From: Polaribacter sp. SA4-10
GTDB lineage: Bacteria > Bacteroidota > Bacteroidia > Flavobacteriales > Flavobacteriaceae
Direction: 5' to 3'
DNA length: 64,000 bases
Assembly: GCF_002163835.1 (NCBI RefSeq)
Contig: NZ_CP019331.1
Coordinates: 124,001-188,000 of the forward strand
The notes beneath the pieces are model-generated. The model was given only the letters and a program-made list of their open reading frames with translations. It had not been told where the DNA came from and ran no database searches. Below, in pieces: positions 31,794 to 40,091 of the stretch; within the stretch, counting starts at the first letter, position 1, and the number at the start of each line of letters is the position of its first letter. Made by a program: the position numbers and the translations under genes.

Positions 31794-33683
31794 TTAGTAT
31801 CCTGGATTTTGAATTAAATTAGGATTAGTTGTTATAATATTATTTGGTAATGGAAATATATTTCTAAAACTGTCAGTACCAACACCGTCTTTAGAATCTC
31901 CTTTAAAAGGCCATAAATAAGTATCTGATGTAAAATAATTATATCTTATTAGATCTGTTCTTCTTTGACCTTCCCAATATAATTCACGAGATCTTTCGTC
32001 TAATACATAGTCTAAAGTTAAGTCTCCGCTACCAATATTTCCATTAGAATTTCCAAAAGCTCTTTCTCTTAATTCATTTATTTTAGTAACTGCTAAACCT
32101 AAGTCTCCAGCACCACCTCTAAGTGTTGCTTCTGCATAGTTTAAATAAATTTCGGCTAATCTAATTAATGGTAAATCTGTATCTACAAAATCACCAGCAG
32201 CATCAGATCCTTGATTCCCATTAGAATCAATGTTTTTAAATTTAGTAACAGCATAACCATTTTCAAAAGATGGAATTTCTTCTATTTCTAGTGTTTGACC
32301 GTCTTTATGAAACATACCTCTACTATCTCCAACAAAAGGCATAATTGTATAGGTTAATGTATTTAAATCTAAAGTGATAAAATAAGTTCCTGCTGTAGTT
32401 ATAGGAATATTTGAACCACCAGACTCTAATGTACCATCTGTAGTATCATCACCATAATTATTACCCCAATCTTCATCAAACCTAAACTTCATTTCTCCAC
32501 TAGTTAAATCAGCATACAATGCATAGGTATTATTACCTGTTTCATACATTTCCATGTCTGGTCCATCCCATGAGTTAAGTGTAGCATCTCCTACTAATCC
32601 CCATTTAGAAATTGTTCCTAAATTATTATTAAGTTTTGTAACATCTACATTAAATTTATTAACTAAGTTTTTTGTGGTTCTTAAGCCTCCCCAGCCACCA
32701 TTAACTCCAAAATCAGTAGCATTCATATTTCCACCTATTGCAGCATGTACTAAAAATGTAGAACCACCATAAGTTTGAGATCTAAGACCATCAAAGTTTA
32801 AAGCAAAAATAAACTCGTTTTGCGCACCATTTGTGTTATTGTCAGCTAAAAACAACTCGTCATATGCACTTCCGTTTCCATTAGCATCTGTTGTGTTTAT
32901 TGAATAACTAGATGACATCACATTATTAGAAAATGTAACTGATTCATTGTACTTAGCAGTACCCGTCCAAACTTCTGCATTTAAATATAGTTTAGATAAT
33001 AGTGCCCAAGCAGCAACTTTATCTACTCTACCATATTCATTAGCACCACTAGCTTTTAATTGATCTTGAATTTCTAATAATTCAGTTTCTATAAAATTAA
33101 ATAAATCTGTTCTTGTTGCCTGTGATGGTAATTCTGTAGTTACAGAAGTTACTAAAGGAACATTACCATATAAATCTAATAAATTATAGTACGTAAATGC
33201 TCTTAAAAAACGAGCTTCTGCTATATAACTAGCTATTTCTGTGTCTGCTAATGCTTCTGCGTTCGCTATAAAAGAATTACAAAAAGATACTTCTTGCGCC
33301 AATCTATAATACATTGCCTCAGAAAAGTCATTACTACCAGACCAATATAAACCATGTAAATCAGGTAAACCGGCATCTCCCCAACCTACTACTGCGTGGT
33401 CTGTTGTTAATTCATTTAAGTTAAATAACATTCTTGAATATTGTGAAAAACCTTCATCAATATCTTGTATGTCTGCTTGTCCTGCAGGACCTTGTTGTCC
33501 TGTTAACGCTAAACTAGCATATAATTTAGCAAGTGCTCCTTGTGCTTCTGTTGCACTTGAAAACACATCTTCTTCTGTAAAACTATCTGGATCAATAGGA
33601 GATTGATTCAGATCTTCGTGACATGATATAGCTCCTAGAGAGAATAACATGATTACAATTAAATATTTAAATTTTTGTTGCAT
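31794..33683 (-). CDS. susD: SusD-like lipoprotein with inserted SusE/F-type domain
   Basis: 629 residues, about 90 longer than usual for SusD. Lipobox LGAISC gives Cys21. The SusD N-terminal helices (EDVFSSATEAQGALAKLYASL; ARFLRAFTYYNLLDLYGNVPLV near 155-176) and the C-terminal RagB block (DLPLIRLAEIYLNYAEATLRGG...ELRERAFG...LDERSRELYWEGQRRTDLIRYN) are normal. Between them, at about 355-449, sits WGLVGDATLNSWDGPDMEMY...GEMKFRFDEDWGNNYGDDTTDG...YFITLDLNTLTYTIMP, clearly the same repeat as in the neighbouring SusE/F protein. It forms the lid of the SusC channel and binds glucan. Confidence 0.92.
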   Translation of the reverse strand: MQQKFKYLIVIMLFSLGAISCHEDLNQSPIDPDSFTEEDVFSSATEAQGALAKLYASLALTGQQGPAGQADIQDIDEGFSQYSRMLFNLNELTTDHAVVGWGDAGLPDLHGLYWSGSNDFSEAMYYRLAQEVSFCNSFIANAEALADTEIASYIAEARFLRAFTYYNLLDLYGNVPLVTSVTTELPSQATRTDLFNFIETELLEIQDQLKASGANEYGRVDKVAAWALLSKLYLNAEVWTGTAKYNESVTFSNNVMSSSYSINTTDANGNGSAYDELFLADNNTNGAQNEFIFALNFDGLRSQTYGGSTFLVHAAIGGNMNATDFGVNGGWGGLRTTKNLVNKFNVDVTKLNNNLGTISKWGLVGDATLNSWDGPDMEMYETGNNTYALYADLTSGEMKFRFDEDWGNNYGDDTTDGTLESGGSNIPITTAGTYFITLDLNTLTYTIMPFVGDSRGMFHKDGQTLEIEEIPSFENGYAVTKFKNIDSNGNQGSDAAGDFVDTDLPLIRLAEIYLNYAEATLRGGAGDLGLAVTKINELRERAFGNSNGNIGSGDLTLDYVLDERSRELYWEGQRRTDLIRYNYFTSDTYLWPFKGDSKDGVGTDSFRNIFPLPNNIITTNPNLIQNPGY

Positions 33684-33697
33684 TTTTTTCTTTTTAA

Positions 33698-36610
33698 TTA
33701 AAAGTTAACATTTACACCTAAAACAAATGATCTAGGTCTTGGGTAAAAATTATTATCGATACCTAAACTGATTTCTGGATCTAAACCATCATAATCAGTT
33801 ATTGTTAAAACATTCTGTAGTGATCCGTAAAAACGAAATGTTGTATTTTCTACCTTTTCTAAAGTATAGCCAATTGCTATATTGTCTATTTTAAAGAAAG
33901 AAGCATCTTGAACAAAATGATCACTTAAAGCAGTTTTATCACTAATAATTGTAAAACCACTATTGTAATAGTCTGAATGTAAGTTTGATAAAATATTGTT
34001 ATTCGTGGCATTTACTTGAACACCCTTATTAGCAGCAATATCATTATACATGTAATTTCCAAAACTAGCTCTAGTTTGTATTGATACATCCCAGTTTTTA
34101 TAACTAAAATTTGAGTTAAAACCCATTAATACATCACCAAAAGGATCCTCATTAATGTATTTATCATCGTCATTAATAATATTATCACTATTTCTATCTA
34201 CAAACACGCCTTCTATTGGCATTCCTGAAGTATCATAAACTTGTTGAAAAACATAAAAACTATTTGCTGTTTCACCTTCTCTATGCACTTGTACATTATT
34301 ACCAACACCTGTAGAGATTCCTCCTTGAGGCTGATCTACAGATAATTCAGTAATTTTATTATCATTTAAAGAAATGTTATAATTAACAGACCATTCTAAA
34401 TCTTTAGTTTTAATAGGAGATGCATTTATGTTAAATTCAATACCTCTATTTTCCATATTACCAATATTTGCATTTATTCTATTTCCAAAATTTGTAAAAG
34501 GATCTACAATTGAACTTGCAATTAGGTCGTTTGTCTGTTTTAGGTACGCATTTACAGAACCAGAAATCCTACTACCAAATAAAGCAAAATCTACACCAAC
34601 ATTAAACGTTTTACCTACTTCCCATCGCAAATCTTTATTAATAGGTTCTGGTCTAAATGTTTGGTAAAAAGCATTACCAAATTGATAATTTGCAGTATCT
34701 GTACTTCCTTGGTATCTTGTTAAAAACTGGTAATCACCTAATCCATTAATGTTTCCTATTTCTCCATAACCAACTCTTAATTTTAACTCATTAAAGAACG
34801 AGTCTTCCATGAAAGCTTCTTTATGAATACTCCATGCAGCTGCAAATGAAGGGAAGATTCCCCAACGATCATCAGGATTTAATTTAGAAGAAGCATCTGC
34901 TCTTACCGTTGCTGTTAAATAGTATTTACCATTGTAATCGTAATTTGCTCTTCCAAAATAAGATAATAATACATTTTTAGACTTATCAATAAATTCATAA
35001 GTATTACCATCTTCTTCAGCTTCACTATCATAACTATAATTGTCATATTCAAATGACTGATAAGCATGTCCTCCAACAACCGTTAAATTGTGTGCTTCAT
35101 TAAATGTTTTCTGATACGTTAAATAAGCATCAAAAACTTTGTTGTCAGAATTTTGAACATAACTTGTTAAAGATCCATTAAATGTTGCATCTGAAGTTGG
35201 AATTGATGCAGAAGTAACTTTTCTACCATGACTATTAGAAGTGTCATAACCTAAGTTAACAGTAGCAGTAAAGTCTTCGAAACCATGTATTTTATAATCA
35301 AACTTTACATTTCCTACAAAACGTCTAACTTCAGCGGTATCATCTATTAGGTTTAATAGCGCTAAAGGATTTGTTGGTGCTAAGTTATTTTGATTCCCTG
35401 TACCAGCATCTAGCCAAGCAAAGTAACCTCCATATTGTGAGTTAGCATCATAAACAGCTTGTGTTGGATCAAAAGATACAGCACCTCCTATAGCTCCTCT
35501 ATCAGCAAATTTGTTTTCTGTATACATTCCTTTTGCATTTAATTCAATTTTTAAATGCTTATCAAATAAAGTTGGTGATAAGCTAACAGAACCTGTAGTA
35601 CGTTGTAAGTTATCTCCATTTAAAATTCCACCATGTTCAGAATATCCTAAAGAAGCTCTCATTGGCACACCATAAAGGTTACCCAGTGCACTAAAGTTAT
35701 GATCTTGACCAATTGCAGTAGTATAAATTTCTTCTTGCCAATCTGTATTAGAGTTCCCTAATAACCCAATTTGAGTTGTCGTGCCAATATTATTTATTAA
35801 GCTTGTAAATTGATCTGCAGACAAAACATCTACTTTATCTCTTAAAGTATATACCGTAGTTTGTGAACTAATATTGAATTTAAAGTCTTTATCTTTTCCT
35901 TTTTTAGTCGTAATTAATATTACCCCATTTGCTGCTCTAGAACCATAAATGGCAGTAGAAGATGCATCTTTTAAAACTACAAATGTTTCAATGTCATTTG
36001 GATTGATAAAGTTTAATGGGTTTCTTGAGCCTCCAACACCTCCATTATCTAAAGGAATACCATCTATTACATATAATGGTTGGCTTGTTAATGATAAAGA
36101 ACCTGTTCCACGAATATTAATAGATTGGCCATCACCAGGAGCACCAGATCCCGCAATTACATTTACACCTGCAACTTTACCACTAATAAGTGATTGTGCA
36201 GATACAATAGGGCCTTTGTTAAAGTCTTTACTTGTTAAAAGATCTGTTGTACCCGTTAAATCTTCTTTTCTTACAGATCCATAACCCACAACAACAATTT
36301 CTTCTAGTTGTTCTGCAGATTCATCTAATTCAACTGTTAAGTTAAAGTTAGATTCAATTGTAATTTCTTTATCAGAATACCCTAAGTATCTAAAAACTAA
36401 CACATCGCCAGTTTTTACTTTTTCAATACTAAAGTTTCCATCAAAATCGGTTTCAGCACCTTTTATTGTGCCCTTAACCACTACACTCACACCAGGTAAG
36501 GGTTCGCCTGTTGCTTTTTCTTTTACTACACCATTAACCGTTTGTTGTGCAAACATGGTAAATGATGAGCTTAAAAGAATACCAATTAACAATAATTTAA
36601 ATTTTTTCAT
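33698..36610 (-). CDS. susC: SusC-like TonB-dependent alpha-glucan transporter
   Basis: About 970 residues. I start at ATG 36,610 (MKKFKLLLIGILLSSSFTMFAQ, a normal signal peptide); an upstream in-frame ATG at 36,673 would add 21 residues that spoil it. A carboxypeptidase-D-like regulatory domain (VNGVVKEKATGEPLPGVSVVVKG) comes first, then the TonB-box region (EQLEEIVVVGYGSVRKEDLTG), the plug (PLYVIDGIPLDNGG...IYGSRAANGVILITTKKGK) and a 22-strand barrel ending VLGVNVNF. First gene of the susC-susD-susE/F-GH13 operon, 14 bp before susD. It imports oligosaccharides with SusD. Confidence 0.95.
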   Translation of the reverse strand: MKKFKLLLIGILLSSSFTMFAQQTVNGVVKEKATGEPLPGVSVVVKGTIKGAETDFDGNFSIEKVKTGDVLVFRYLGYSDKEITIESNFNLTVELDESAEQLEEIVVVGYGSVRKEDLTGTTDLLTSKDFNKGPIVSAQSLISGKVAGVNVIAGSGAPGDGQSINIRGTGSLSLTSQPLYVIDGIPLDNGGVGGSRNPLNFINPNDIETFVVLKDASSTAIYGSRAANGVILITTKKGKDKDFKFNISSQTTVYTLRDKVDVLSADQFTSLINNIGTTTQIGLLGNSNTDWQEEIYTTAIGQDHNFSALGNLYGVPMRASLGYSEHGGILNGDNLQRTTGSVSLSPTLFDKHLKIELNAKGMYTENKFADRGAIGGAVSFDPTQAVYDANSQYGGYFAWLDAGTGNQNNLAPTNPLALLNLIDDTAEVRRFVGNVKFDYKIHGFEDFTATVNLGYDTSNSHGRKVTSASIPTSDATFNGSLTSYVQNSDNKVFDAYLTYQKTFNEAHNLTVVGGHAYQSFEYDNYSYDSEAEEDGNTYEFIDKSKNVLLSYFGRANYDYNGKYYLTATVRADASSKLNPDDRWGIFPSFAAAWSIHKEAFMEDSFFNELKLRVGYGEIGNINGLGDYQFLTRYQGSTDTANYQFGNAFYQTFRPEPINKDLRWEVGKTFNVGVDFALFGSRISGSVNAYLKQTNDLIASSIVDPFTNFGNRINANIGNMENRGIEFNINASPIKTKDLEWSVNYNISLNDNKITELSVDQPQGGISTGVGNNVQVHREGETANSFYVFQQVYDTSGMPIEGVFVDRNSDNIINDDDKYINEDPFGDVLMGFNSNFSYKNWDVSIQTRASFGNYMYNDIAANKGVQVNATNNNILSNLHSDYYNSGFTIISDKTALSDHFVQDASFFKIDNIAIGYTLEKVENTTFRFYGSLQNVLTITDYDGLDPEISLGIDNNFYPRPRSFVLGVNVNF

Positions 36611-36719
36611 GTATAAGTTGTTAAATAATAACTGTAAATTTGATTTTGTATTAACAATAAATTTACATTCCACACAGTAAATATAGTTACTTGTTGATCA
36701 TTTTAAATATGATAAATAT

Positions 36720-36737
36720 CACGAAACCGTTTTCGTG
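36720..36737. promoter_or_regulatory. Putative LacI-type operator between susC and its regulator
   Basis: CACGAAACCGTTTTCGTG, 7-bp inverted arms around CCGT, 110 bp before susC and 73 bp before the divergent LacI-family gene. Size and centre fit LacI/CcpA-type operators, so the regulator probably controls both arms of the locus from here. Confidence 0.7.
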
Positions 36738-36809
36738 TTAACAACTTTTTTTTTAAAAAATCATCATATTAATAATAAATAATACTAAAATTTGCATTTT
36801 TATAAATAA

Positions 36810-37832
36810 ATGAAGCAAAAAATTACCATAAAAACAATTGCTAAAGAATTAGGTGTTTCTACATCTACAGTCTCTAAGGCATTAAAGGATAGTCATGAGA
36901 TTAGTATTGAAACCAAAGAAAGGATTCAAGCTTATGCAAAACATTATAATTATAAGCCTAATAGTCTAGCGCTTCAACTTCGCAATCAAAAGACAAAAGT
37001 AATCGGAGTAATTTTACCTAAAATTGTGCATCACTTCTTTTCTACTGTAATAAAAGGAATAGAAGAAGGAGCAAGTGAAAAAGGGTATCATATTATGGTT
37101 TGTTTTTCTAATGAATCGTATAAGAAAGAAGTGGAAACTTTAAAGGTTTTGTCTAATGGAAGTGTAGATGGAATTATTGTGTCTGTAGCTAATGAAACAC
37201 TAGAAAATAAGGATTTTGATCACTTTAAAGAGTTGGTTTCAGAAGAGATTCCTTTGGTCTTGTTTGATAGAGTAGTTGATGAAATATTCTGTGATAAAGT
37301 TGTGGTTGATGATGTAGGAGCAGGGTATAAAGCAACGAAACATTTGTTAGATAATGGTAGAAAAAAGATCGCTTTAATTACAACCCCAAACCATGTTAAT
37401 GTAGGTGCTTTAAGAAGACAAGGTTATGAAAAAGCGCTGATAGAAAATTATATTAAAACTGACAAAAATTTAATTATAGAAATTGATGAAAAAAAGGATA
37501 TAATAGCACAAATAGAAGAGGTTTTTAAACAAGATATTGATGGTGTTTTTGGTGTAAACGAAATTTATGCAGCTAAGGCAATAAGAGTTGCTAAAAAAAG
37601 AGGTTTAAAAGTACCTGAAGACATCTCTATCATTGGTTTTACTGATGGTTTGATTTCTAGGTATTCATCACCTTCAATTACAACAGTAGCACAACATGGT
37701 TTTACTATGGGTAAGCAGGCTGTAGAACTTTTAATTGAAAGAATAGAAAAAGAATCTGAAACCTATAGCCCAAAAAAGATTGTAATTTCTAGTGATTTAA
37801 AACTACGAGAATCCACGAAACCGTCGTCGTAA
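36810..37832 (+). CDS. LacI-family transcriptional regulator
   Basis: 340 residues. The N-terminal HTH and hinge (ITIKTIAKELGVSTSTVSKALKDS, residues 4-27, then SLALQLRNQKTKVIGVI) are followed by a periplasmic-binding-type sensor domain (FSTVIKGIEEGASEKGYHIMVCFS; DGIIVSVA; IPLVLFDRV; GVFGVNEIYAAKAIRVAKKRGLKVPEDISIIGFTDG). Flavobacterial starch loci often use a LacI-type regulator in place of SusR. It is transcribed away from susC and toward the maltose genes; likely ligand is maltose or a maltodextrin. Confidence 0.92.
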   Translation: MKQKITIKTIAKELGVSTSTVSKALKDSHEISIETKERIQAYAKHYNYKPNSLALQLRNQKTKVIGVILPKIVHHFFSTVIKGIEEGASEKGYHIMVCFSNESYKKEVETLKVLSNGSVDGIIVSVANETLENKDFDHFKELVSEEIPLVLFDRVVDEIFCDKVVVDDVGAGYKATKHLLDNGRKKIALITTPNHVNVGALRRQGYEKALIENYIKTDKNLIIEIDEKKDIIAQIEEVFKQDIDGVFGVNEIYAAKAIRVAKKRGLKVPEDISIIGFTDGLISRYSSPSITTVAQHGFTMGKQAVELLIERIEKESETYSPKKIVISSDLKLRESTKPSS

Positions 37833-37871
37833 AAATTATATTTAATTTCTATCAATAAGAGAAAATAAAAA

Positions 37872-37879
37872 TATCTTTG
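37872..37879 (+). promoter_or_regulatory. Putative -7 box of the maltose-use operon
   Basis: TATCTTTG matches TAnnTTTG exactly, about 97 bp before the MFS transporter start. Confidence 0.5.
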
Positions 37880-37943
37880 TATTATTAATCGATTTTTCAA
37901 TAAATTATATTCCACAAAATTTATTAATTGATAAGTCTAAACA

Positions 37944-37975
37944 CTTATCGTAATATTCATTTATAATATTCGATA
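37944..37975 (+). promoter_or_regulatory. Stem-loop ending at the MFS start codon
   Basis: TTATCGTAATATT (37,944-37,956) and AATATTCGATAA (37,964-37,975) form a stem with one bulge and a 7-base loop; the ATG is the very next codon. It would cover the ribosome entry region and could control translation. Confidence 0.45.
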
Positions 37976-39346
37976 ATGGAAAAGCGTAAGTTAAGCTTCT
38001 GGCAAATTTGGAACATGAGTTTTGGGTTTCTGGGGATACAATTTGGATTCGCCTTACAAGGTGGATTTATGTCAAGAATTTTTCAAACTTTAGGAGCAGG
38101 AAAGGAAGAGATTCCTTTACTATGGATTGCAGCACCTTTAACAGGTTTACTTGTACAACCAATTATTGGTTATATGAGTGACAGAACTTGGAGCATAAAA
38201 TGGGGTAGAAGAAGACCTTATTTTTTAGTAGGTGCTATCTTAAGTTCATTAGCGCTGTTTTTTATTCCTCATTCACCTGTATTATGGGTTGCAGCTGGTT
38301 TTCTTTGGATTCTAGATGCTTCTATAAATATCTCTATGGAGCCATTTAGAGCTTTAGTTGCAGATAAATTACCTCAATCTCAAAGATCTTATGGTTTTGT
38401 TGTTCAAACATTAATTATAGGAATAGGAACTTGGATTGCAAGTAATTTACCTTGGATGGTTTCTAAACTTGGTGTTAGTAATGAAGCAGCATCTGGTGTA
38501 GTGCCAATGTCTGTTAAAGTAGCATTTGGAATTGGTGCTTTTGTGTTTTTAGCGAGTATTCTTTATACCGTTTTTACAACAGATGAATATCCGCCAGAAG
38601 ACATGGAAGAATTTGAGCGAGAAAAAGCAAAGAGAAACAATTTTATTCCAGATATTCTAGAAAATATTGGAAGTATGCCAACAACAATGAAAAAATTGGG
38701 TGTTATTCAGTTCTTTTCTTGGTTTGCATTTTTTACAATGTGGAGTTTAGCAAATCCTGCCTTAACAGAACATGTTTTTAATACTCCAGCTCCACTAGAA
38801 TCTGCTTTTAATATGGCAGACTCACTTCAAGCAGAAGCATTTAAAATTGCAAATACTAAGTTTCAAGAATCTTCTAATTCAGTAGGTTCTGCTATGGGTA
38901 TTTATGGTTTATCGTCAATGGTATTTGCTTTATTATTAACGTTGTACACTTCAAAAAGAAACATTAACAGAAAATATGTACACCTGTTTTCTTTGATTAT
39001 TGGAGGTATCGGTTTTTTATTGATGAGCTATGCTTCACCAGAAAACTTAAAATACTGTTTTGTATTAATAGGTTTTGCCTGGGGTAGTATTTTGTCAATG
39101 CCATATGCAATGTTATCAAGTTCTGTAGACCCAAAGAAAATGGGCGTAATTATGGGTATTTTTAATATGTTTATTGTAATTCCGCAGATTATTGCTGCGT
39201 TGGGAGGAATCAATTATGTATCAGGTTTATTAGGTAAAGAAGCGATAAATGCAATGACTGTTGCAGGAATTAGCTTAATAATTGCAGGTTTTTGTAACTT
39301 ACTAATCACCAATAAGAACGCAATTAGTTATCAAGGAGAGAATTAA
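37976..39346 (+). CDS. MFS maltose/sucrose-type transporter (SLC45-like)
   Basis: 456 residues, 12 predicted helices. The loop MSDRTWSIKWGRRRPYFLVGA (about 62-82) is the GRRRP signature of the sucrose/maltose symporter family, and FLWILDASINISMEPFRALVAD is the next characteristic block. It brings maltose across the inner membrane. First gene of the rightward operon; the gap to pgmB is only 9 bp. Confidence 0.9.
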   Translation: MEKRKLSFWQIWNMSFGFLGIQFGFALQGGFMSRIFQTLGAGKEEIPLLWIAAPLTGLLVQPIIGYMSDRTWSIKWGRRRPYFLVGAILSSLALFFIPHSPVLWVAAGFLWILDASINISMEPFRALVADKLPQSQRSYGFVVQTLIIGIGTWIASNLPWMVSKLGVSNEAASGVVPMSVKVAFGIGAFVFLASILYTVFTTDEYPPEDMEEFEREKAKRNNFIPDILENIGSMPTTMKKLGVIQFFSWFAFFTMWSLANPALTEHVFNTPAPLESAFNMADSLQAEAFKIANTKFQESSNSVGSAMGIYGLSSMVFALLLTLYTSKRNINRKYVHLFSLIIGGIGFLLMSYASPENLKYCFVLIGFAWGSILSMPYAMLSSSVDPKKMGVIMGIFNMFIVIPQIIAALGGINYVSGLLGKEAINAMTVAGISLIIAGFCNLLITNKNAISYQGEN

Positions 39347-39355
39347 AAAATTAGA

Positions 39356-40006
39356 ATGAAAAAAGGATTTATATTTGATTTGGATGGTGTTATAGTTGAC
39401 ACTGCCAAATATCATTACTTAGCTTGGAAAAAATTAGCGAATCATTTAGGTTTCGAATTTACCAAAGAACAAAATGAATTATTTAAAGGTGTTAGTAGAA
39501 AACGTTGTTTAGAAATTTTGTTAGAAATTGGTAATAGAGAAGCAACACAAGAAGAATTTGATACTTGGATGGTAGAAAAAAATGTTGATTATTTAGAGTA
39601 TATCAAAAACATGGATGCATCTGAGATTCTTCCAGATGTTCCTAGGGTATTAGAATTTTTGAAAAACAATAATATTCCTATTGCTTTAGGATCCGCAAGT
39701 AAAAACGCACAACCTATTTTAGAAAAAGTGGGTTTATTACATTATTTCGATACAATTGTAGATGGTAATAATGTTACAAAAGCAAAACCAGATCCAGAAG
39801 TATTTCTGCTTGCTGCAAGGCAATTAGGAGTCAATCCTGATGATTGTGTTGTTTTTGAAGATGCAGTTGCAGGAGTAGAAGCGGCAAATGCTGCTAAAAT
39901 GATAAGTATAGGTATTGGAGATGAAAAAGTGCTTTCTGAAGCGCAATTGAACTTTAATGATTTTACAGAAATTAGCACCAATTTTATTAAAGATTTATTA
40001 AAATAG
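39356..40006 (+). CDS. pgmB: Beta-phosphoglucomutase
   Basis: 216 residues of the HAD superfamily. FDLDGVIVDTAKYHYLAWKKLA has the nucleophile Asp8 and acid/base Asp10 with the typical beta-PGM cap start (YHYxAWK). LGSASKNA is motif II, AKPDPEVFLLAA motif III and VVFEDAVAGVEAANAA motif IV. It turns beta-glucose-1-phosphate, made by the GH65 enzyme next door, into glucose-6-phosphate. Spacing to the GH65 gene is 85 bp. Confidence 0.92.
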   Translation: MKKGFIFDLDGVIVDTAKYHYLAWKKLANHLGFEFTKEQNELFKGVSRKRCLEILLEIGNREATQEEFDTWMVEKNVDYLEYIKNMDASEILPDVPRVLEFLKNNNIPIALGSASKNAQPILEKVGLLHYFDTIVDGNNVTKAKPDPEVFLLAARQLGVNPDDCVVFEDAVAGVEAANAAKMISIGIGDEKVLSEAQLNFNDFTEISTNFIKDLLK

Positions 40007-40091
40007 ATTAAAAAGAAAAGTTAGAAACGAGAAAAGATGAAACAATTCTTTATTTTTTTCTCTCTATTCTTTTCTCTCAAAAAAGCATAAA

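Noticed and set aside
37812..37821. CACGAAACCG near the 3' end of the LacI gene as a second operator
   Set aside because: Only the left half of the palindrome is present and it is inside coding sequence.
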